Source: Pieris napi (Eukaryota; Arthropoda; Insecta; Lepidoptera; Pieridae). Taken from it: DNA of 64,000 nucleotides. Under the pieces are notes generated by a model, which saw nothing but the letters and a program-made list of their open reading frames with translations, made no database searches and was not told the DNA's origin. The stretch covers positions 1,746,501 to 1,810,500 of the forward strand of contig NC_062259.1 of the NCBI RefSeq assembly GCF_905475465.1, written 5' to 3'. Positions 41,901 to 50,900 of this stretch are shown piece by piece. How positions within the stretch are numbered: the first letter of the stretch is position 1; each line of letters starts with the position of its first letter. The position numbers and the translations under genes were made by a program.

Positions 41901-44900
41901 TACCAACGCGTCCTCGCTGTCGGCCATCTCGTGAACACTGGCGGCGAAAGCGGAGCACAGACGTTTGACGAGCATGTTACGCCGATTTTAACACACAGCG
42001 TAACATGCTCGATGCGTTACACGCTCGTTGCGAATACTACATTACACATCGTAACTTTGGTCAGTTCCCACCTTTAGTTCAACGTTTTTCGCGTGTAGCG
42101 GTGCGCATATTTAATTAATACAATGAGTGGAAACGTGACTTGGACGAGCGAAAATGATTGTTTTTTTGCATTATGTTAAAAAGTAAAGAGGGCCGTTATT
42201 AATAAGCGTAAAGTGACGGCCATTAGTTAACGGCAACGCTTTTCTAGGAAACCTAAGCTTAATGGCACACGTGTTAATGCAATTAACAATAACAAAGGCG
42301 AGATAGCTGTTTATGACCTGAGGTGTCTTTCTTGGAACATTCGGCACTTCAAGTTTTGGTAGGGGAGCCCAAGAGGGGATTTCGGGATTTACTAAAGCGC
42401 GGCAGATTAATATATAGGGGGATACCTTGTACCCGGTTAAGTACCTCCACAAAATATGAGGCCCATATATAAGGCCGCCCGTGAAGGAGACAGGATCAGA
42501 TTAGTAAAAAAAAATTGACCATCAGAAATTCCCGAGCGCGTCAGATTAAGGTAGGGTGAGTTAATTACATCCTAAAAAGTGTATATTCCACTAATCTGAC
42601 AATTTGAGAGTGACGGAAAAAAAGGGGAGGGCAACAAAGTTGTAAAAAAAAACCGTCATCTCGACATTCTTGAGCGTAGCTAATTTTTTTTTTATTTTGA
42701 AGGAAATAATTCAAGAATAATGAAAAATATATAATCTGACGATTTCCGCAAGCCGAAATAACAAAAAATCGTCGATAAAGTTAAATGCGTGCAGCTGCGT
42801 GATGCCTACATTTCCTTTAACCGATCGGAATCTACTAAACGGCGTTCTAAATATTTCCCTCAAAATTACATTTCCTGTGAATTTGAACCGATTCGGACCG
42901 ATAGATTTTGGGAAAATTTTGAAAAATCTTAAAAAAATAAGAAATATATTTTTTTTAAAGTGGTTTCTTTATCGATCAACTTCAAAAACTAATCCGTCTT
43001 TGAGCTTGAAAAACCACGTCGATCGCCACCAAGCTGGTCAAAAGCGGTTGATTCGTTCGAGAGATATCGTGAACGAAAGAAACCCGAAAAAGTGTTTTTT
43101 CGGGATTACTCCAAAATTTGTGGTTCGATCAATTAAAATTGATCAAAAAAAAAACAAAATTACTTATGATGATGATAAAACTGCGTCGAATGCCGCCAAC
43201 CGCGTGAAAATTGCTTGATCCATTCAAAAGTTATTGCGGTTTGAAAATTCCAAAAATAGTGTTCTATAAAAATTCTAGTAGGGCATAGATGCTATCAATA
43301 TCTGACGCGCTCGAGGATGTCCATGCAACAGTTTTTTTTTACATATTTAACTATCTATAGCCGCTTCCCCCACCGATGAAAAGGAATTTATCATATAACA
43401 TTTTTTTCTTCTTTTTATCTAAGCTTTGCATCCCAATAGGTCTCTACGACGCTCGAGTAAATCCCCATTTAGCATCGTGGGCTCCCCTACCATTTGGTTT
43501 TGTAAGCTAAACAATTTCACTTAAGTTTGTTGTTGATGTCTAAGTATGAAATATTTCTTCGTAATATAGAGAGCTTGTGTTATAACGAATCGCGTTATAA
43601 AGAGTTTATACTGTTTTCTTTTTAAAATACATAAATTAATTTTACATCCTGTCTAAAGTGAAGTTGTAATATTACATAGTAGTTGAAGAAATTTGGCAAG
43701 TGACAAAGATGGCGTATTTAGTTCATATATATATACTAGCTGATCCGGCAAACGACGTTTTGCTATGTATATTATTTATAATAAAAAATAGGGGTGAAAA
43801 TTGGGGGTTGTGTGTATTTTTTTATGCTATAAATATTAAAAAATAATAACCCTAAGTACCCTTAACATTTAGGGGGATGAAAAATAGAAGTTGTCCGATT
43901 CTCAGACATACCCAATATGCACACAAAATTTCATGAGAATCGGTCATGACGTTTCGGAGGAGTAACTACAAACACCGCGACACGAGAATTTTATATATAA
44001 GATAACTCGGATAAAGAGAGATGAAACCCGTTTGAGGAGGCCTATACAGTAAACCCCTATAACGCGTTTTCTATCTCCCATATAACAACCTATTTCCCTA
44101 CTGTTACGCGTTTTCCTATAATGCTAATTATCCTAAAAGGCCGGCAACGCGAGCGAGCCTTCTGCCAATGTGAGTGTCTATGGGCGGCGATATTATGTTA
44201 CATCAGATGAGCCTCTTACATAAAAAATCTGTTGAAAAGGTTCAAAAAGGGTGACCGGACTCGGTCATCAGTTTAAAACAACCCTCAAATGTGTGTTCTC
44301 ACTAAAGAGCATCTCAATTCCTGTGGACTTGGTTTAATGATACCTTTTTTGAGCAGTGTTGGCCTAGTGGCTTCAGCGTGCGACTGTCATCCCTGAGGTC
44401 GTAGGTTGTAGCACTTTCTTGGCTTGCCTTAGACCCAAAAAGTCGACGGCGTGCGTTTGATACAGGAGGCTGATCACGTACTTGCCTATAAGATTGACAA
44501 ATCATGAAACATATACAGAAATCTGATGCCTAGACCTAAAAAGGTTGTAGTGCCACTTATTTATTTTATTTTTAATGATACCTTTAAATCATATTCAGTA
44601 AGATTAAGTGCCTAAGTGCTCTGACCGTTGCTTCTCTTTCAACCCTTTAAATTTAAAGCACATTCTTTTAGTGCCTCTTCATTACTGGAGGTTTGCCGTC
44701 AGTCTCTTGAAGCATGTTTTATCCTGTGCCACATGCATCAACTGTTGCGCAGTCGCAACACCACTCCCTAACGTTGCAAAACCATGAATTCTTCCTTCTA
44801 CCACGCCGTTTACCCTGGATTTTACCCCAAAAAATATTCCATTAATTTTCTTTAACATTTGTATTTTGAACTTTTATAGCGTTATGCAAAATGGAGTAGT

Positions 44901-47900
44901 GGGCGCTCATAGCGCCTTGTATCTCGAGGCAACGCTGGGACAGCAAGTACCTGGCAACACCACAGTACATCTGTAAGTATTTATAAGGCACACTAACACA
45001 TGCAAACACACGCGACATATAAAAACGCAGCACATGCATTTGCATCAATGACAAGTGTGCACATAGGGTAACATTATAATGATAAAAGAGAAAATTAATT
45101 ATATTTCGACTTTGCAATTGTTGTTGTTGTTGACGGACCAATAGTGACTGCAGCATCTTACTCCTGAAGATACGGAGACCGACATTAAATCTCTGTTCAC
45201 ACTAGTCGGCTGTCACGACCATGTCATGGCCACGACCGCAGCTGGATGGTGCAATTTAACAGTCAAAAAGAGGCTTCTGTGCACGGTGGACGTCGACGAA
45301 GCTTTTATTGTGATGGAATTTTGTGGAGGAATCGAAAGACAGCTAAAAATAGATGATATCGGCTGCACCCAATTCTGAGGGAAAGATTTACTTTGGGAAT
45401 ATTTCAGAACTTAATAACTGAACTAAGAAGTGACGACCTTAAGTTTTTCAATTATTTTAGAATGACAATACACTAAACGACCTATTCTCTAATATCAGGG
45501 AGCATAAACTATCAAAATACAAGTTACAGAGACTGACCAAAATACGACAAATTTGAACAGCGCCATTTGCGATCGTATGCGAGCGTTGATCCGACACGTT
45601 TATTTTCCGAACGGGAGGGCTCACGAAAACACACGATATTTTTTGTCTGATCCGACACAAAATCGTTGCCGGACAAGTGTGAATAGCTTCATATAAAATG
45701 TTATGCTACGACACACGATAAAAAAACGGGTGCGTGTACTTATGTACGCGCGTAAATAGTTATAATTCTTTGGCATTATTAAAAATCGTTTTTGATTGCA
45801 TGCAAATAATTAATTACAATTAATAATCAAAGACTGGAAAAGGAGTCATTATAGTCTATAAAGTTCAGTTTACATTTGAAAAATTAAATAAATTAATATT
45901 TATTATTATTCTCTTACATTAAGTGTAACATAAATTCTATTATTTTTCGAACGTTGTTTTTAAATTATGTCCAATGCCGTAGCATCTTCGGTGGGCAACT
46001 TCATTCTGTTAATTTTGTGTCTAGCGCGCGCATTCTAAAATTTCACTTTCATCAATTTTTCATAACGCGCCTAAAGAAGTATAACTTCAAAAAAATATAT
46101 ATTTGAAGTGGCTGGAGCCCCAAATGTTTTATTATTTAATATAACTTGTACTTATGAAATTTAATAACATATTTATATTTTCAATATTAAAAAAATAGTA
46201 TGGTAATGTTTTTTAATTAAATTTTAGAGTACTATGTACTCTGCGAACATATAAAGATGTCGATAGTGCAATGTCAGTAGCATGTTTGTTAAATCTGTGC
46301 AACCGATTCTGGATAAACTTTCCAATATGGATTTGAATGCCCATATTTTTTTGTAGATAGTACTCACTAAAAGAAAGCGTTACATTATATTTACTTCCCA
46401 TACAAATGGGCAAATAGCACGCCATAACAAAATAAATTTGACAAATAATTGATATCAAACGTCAATCACTTCACGTTTCAATTAGTTCCAAAAAAAAGGG
46501 TGCGTGTAACTTATGTACGCGCGTAAGAAGTTATACTTCTTTGGCTTTCTTTATTTTTTTTAAATATAATTAATTAATAATTAATATTTAACGTTAAAAA
46601 TTTAATCATATTTAATATTTAGTATATTATTCAATTATTAATTAATATTAATAACAAGTATAATTATTTATTTTTATATTATAATATATTATTCATTCAA
46701 TTTCATGACTTGGTATGTTTCATAACCTTTTAACTAAGTAACAATAGGTCTTTGTGAAAAAGAATTGCTAAATTTCTTTGAAAAAATAATGAAAACTCCT
46801 TTATTTGTTTAAAAGGTAAATGTCATTATGGTCATTCAAAATTCTTGGCATAGCTGCTAACTTCACGCATATTCTATTTTTTTTTACTTGTAGATAGTCT
46901 TTAGATTCCCATCTCGCACGCGCACGCTATAATCACACTGACAACTTTGTGTCTCAGGTGCGCGCGCAGCATAAAATTTAACTCTCAACAATTTTTCATA
47001 ACGCGCCTAAAGAAGTATAACTTCAAAAATTTGAAAATATCGATACTTTAAAGTGTTTACTTACTTTATTGCCAAAATTTTATATCCAAAAAGTACTCAA
47101 AACCGAATCATAGCGCCCCACTATCCACGTGGAATGTAAATTTAAGAATTATAAATATATAGTAATTTTGTATCTTTTAATGCATGCACATAATATTATT
47201 ATGTAATAATTAATTATATGATATACTTAATATATTATTCACTATGGAAATAAAGAGGCTATAATAATAATAATAATCGAGGCACCGCTGTTCATAACAG
47301 TATCCACCTCTGACCAGAGATGTCGCTACATGCAATATAAAACGCGCTTACAAAGTATGTGAGCTAAAAGATATAAGAAAACTATTATTTTAACTATTAT
47401 TTATGACATCTTTTTATTTAACTGATTAAATTTTTGAAATGACTTGATTCATTTATCAGTCATAATGATTACTAATTACTATCACTTTATAAAACCGTTA
47501 AATTGGTGGTGACTTAAACGGAAAATAATTTTTTTTGACCTTTAACATTGAATAAAATAATTTCGGGAATGATGGGGAACTTTTATATATTTATAATGAT
47601 GTTTTGAAAGTTTGAACAATTTTCCTGATTTTCAGCTTGGGACGTAATGTACCTTCGAATGTCTAAATTGGCCGGAGTAAAGGTGTCTTTATTCATAAAA
47701 TAACTGCGTGCGTACAAAGTACACATTTCAGAAGTGAAACTTCTTTGGCAAACCAATTTTTAAGTCTTGTTCATTTTTACTAATCTAAAACTTTAGATTT
47801 CCGAGACTTGAGGGAGGGAAAAAGGAAGATTATTGTAATTTAAATAATAAAAGTGTTAATAGGCTATTTGATAATAAATCGACTGTGACTTGATCCTATA

Positions 47901-50900
47901 ACCCCTAGATGGGGCAGAGTCCACATTGAGTCTCCATCGCGGTAGGTCTTTAGTGTCTTTAGTGTATGGCCTATCCATTTCCACTTGCGTCGCTTGATCT
48001 GCTGGCTGATCGGGGTTTCTCGGCAGCGCTTCCAAAGTTGTTCGTTAGAGATCTTCTCGGGCCAGTAGTTACCCAGGATACGGCTTTTTGCTTGCGGGTT
48101 GCTCGGGCCTTGGCAATGCGTGAAGCAATGTGTATACAACAAAAAAAAATGTATATCTATAGTCAGAAATAAATCTGAATTGGTCACAAATTTCACTGGA
48201 AACCGAAGTTTTGTCTAAATTTCTTGAAAATGAATTTGTAAAATGTATTTTTTGAATATCTATTATTATTAATAATAAAAGCCTGTTTTATTTCCATTAC
48301 AAAAGTAGAATATACTGCTTAAATTTTTTATATTCATCCGGATAACCTAACTTGCTTCAGTACCATGGGAACCAAATATCTCTATCCATTTATTTCTTCA
48401 TTCGCTTCCTGCTAATGCTTTTATATCTTTCCACCTTTTTCTGCCTTTCACTTTAGGTGAGCAGTTTTGGCCTAGTGGCTTCAGAGTGCGAATCTCATAC
48501 CTGATGTCGATCCCCGGCTGCAACAATAGACTTTCTTTCTATGTGCGCATTTAAAACTCGCTCGTACGCTGAAGGAAAACATCGTGAGGAAACACGTCTT
48601 AGACCCAAAAAGTCGACGGCGTGTGTCAGGCATTGGAGGCTGACCACTCGCCTATTACATTTAAAAATGATCATGAAACAGATTCAGAAATCTGAGGCCA
48701 AGACCTAAAGAGGTTGTAGCGCCACTGATTTATTATTGCCACTTTAGGTCCTATCATCTATCACTTTTGTTTTTCTTATTTTTAGTACACTTGTTTCCAT
48801 TGCTCTCCGGCATTCTACTAGTTTATATGTTTAGTATATAATATATCTTTTGTATATGTTTGAAATGATTTGTCAGCAGTTCGTCGACGGTTGAAACTCC
48901 ACCCCCAGGGTATATGAGCGAAGATGGAGACCCAATGGACCATAATGATAATATGAGTGAGTGTGTTGACCGATTTTTATATTATTTTTTTAATTTAGCA
49001 TTTATAGTCTATTAGAAAATTATGATAATTATATATATTTAATTTATTAACAAATAAATTAGAATTTTTCTTGATACTTTTCATAATATGAAATAAAAGC
49101 CTAAATATAAAAATATACAAATTTTAAGTGTTGATTAATAATAATTCAATTTGATTTTTTCATAGGTTTAAGAATAACTTTATTTCTCATAAGAATTGCA
49201 TACAAAATTCACTTACTGAGAAACACATATTTAAAACTAAGATTAAAAATTAAAAATTAGAGCGCACAGATGTAGGTACATATATAAAATAACAAAACAG
49301 AACAGCACCAAAAATGTGGGTAGACATAATAAACTTGATCAGTCAACCAAGCAAAACACGGATGTACGAATTTGATTTTTTACTAGATGTGGCATTGATG
49401 GCATAGTCTGATATAACAAGTTTACATTGATTATTTTATAACACTATTTTATTTTTAGTTTATTCCTATATTTATATATTTAGGGCATGTACAAGGTTTA
49501 TAAAACATTTTTACAGACTAAAATCACTTTTAGGCAGATTTTGGTCAATATCAAATACAATTCTTTAACACCGTGAGGAGTGTTAGTTTTTTCACCTTTT
49601 AATAAAAGTTAATTATTTAATTATTTATAATAGCCAATGTGATAGTTCTAATAACAATACCCTTAACCATTTTCCAGACTTGACTCGTCTGAGCCCCTCA
49701 CCAGGAACATTAGGGCCAGAGACAGCCCCAGTGCTGTACCATGAGCCGGCCTTCTGGTGCAGCATCAGCTACTACGAGCTGAACACCAGGGTCGGGGAGA
49801 CGTTCCACGCGTCGCAGCCCTCCATCACGGTGGATGGGTTCACGGATCCCAGTAATAGTGAACGGTGAGGAGGATTTGATTGCTTTGTTTTATAAGAAAA
49901 CTAGCTGACCGTGCAAACGTCGTTTTGCCATGTATATCATGTATAATAAAAAAATAGGGGTTGATCGTAGAGGGGTGAAAGTTAGGGATTGTATGTATTT
50001 TTTATGCTGTATCATAAAAAAATAAAAACAGAAAAAAATATCTAAAAATAAAAAAAAAATATTTAGGGGTGGACTACCCTTAACATTTAGGGGGATGAAA
50101 AATAGATGTTGTCCGATTCTCAGACATACCCAATAAGCACACAAAATTTCATGAGAATCGGTCGAGCCGTTTCGGAGGAGTATGGCAACGAAAACTGTGA
50201 CACGAGAATTTTATATATTAGATTTTAATATACGTTAGATAAATTAGTAGATTTTTTTGAATATACTAAATTTTTATTTGTTTAAACCAGAACTTCGTTA
50301 AATGAGACGTTTTTTCTGAATTTTGGGATATTAAAAAAAAAATTATATCTTTACTTAATCGATATTTGAAAAAAATTAAAATAACAAAAATTTTAGGTTT
50401 CCTTTATAATAATGTTATTTTTATCAGAATTTAATTGGATGAGTTTTTGAAGTTATAGTTCTTTAGGCGTGTTATGAAAAATTGTTGAGAGTGAAATTTT
50501 ACGATGCGCACCTGTGACACAAAATTGTTAGTGTGATTATAGCGTGCGCGAGCGAGATAGGAATAAGACAATCTACAAGTAAAAAGAAATAGAATATACG
50601 TGAAGTTAGCAGCTATGCCAAGAATTTTGAATGAACATAATGACATTTGTCATTTACCTTTTAAACAAATAAAGGAGTTTTAATTATTTTCTGAATTTTG
50701 AGATAATATCATCGTTATTAGTCGATATTTAAAAGAAAATTAAAAACACCGTCACAAAAAACCGACACACTGAAGTTAGCTATAGTCAACATTTTAGTTT
50801 TTTTTATTGTCAAGGTCGTTTTTTCTACAAATTTTTGAAAAGATTTTTATCTTGTTACCTCAAAGTATAACTTCTAACGCGTGTACATAAGTTAAGTACA

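Noticed and set aside
42799..43218. host gene of 139 codons
   Set aside because: It lies wholly inside a transposon with perfect inverted ends and shows no splice-linked exons or known domain.
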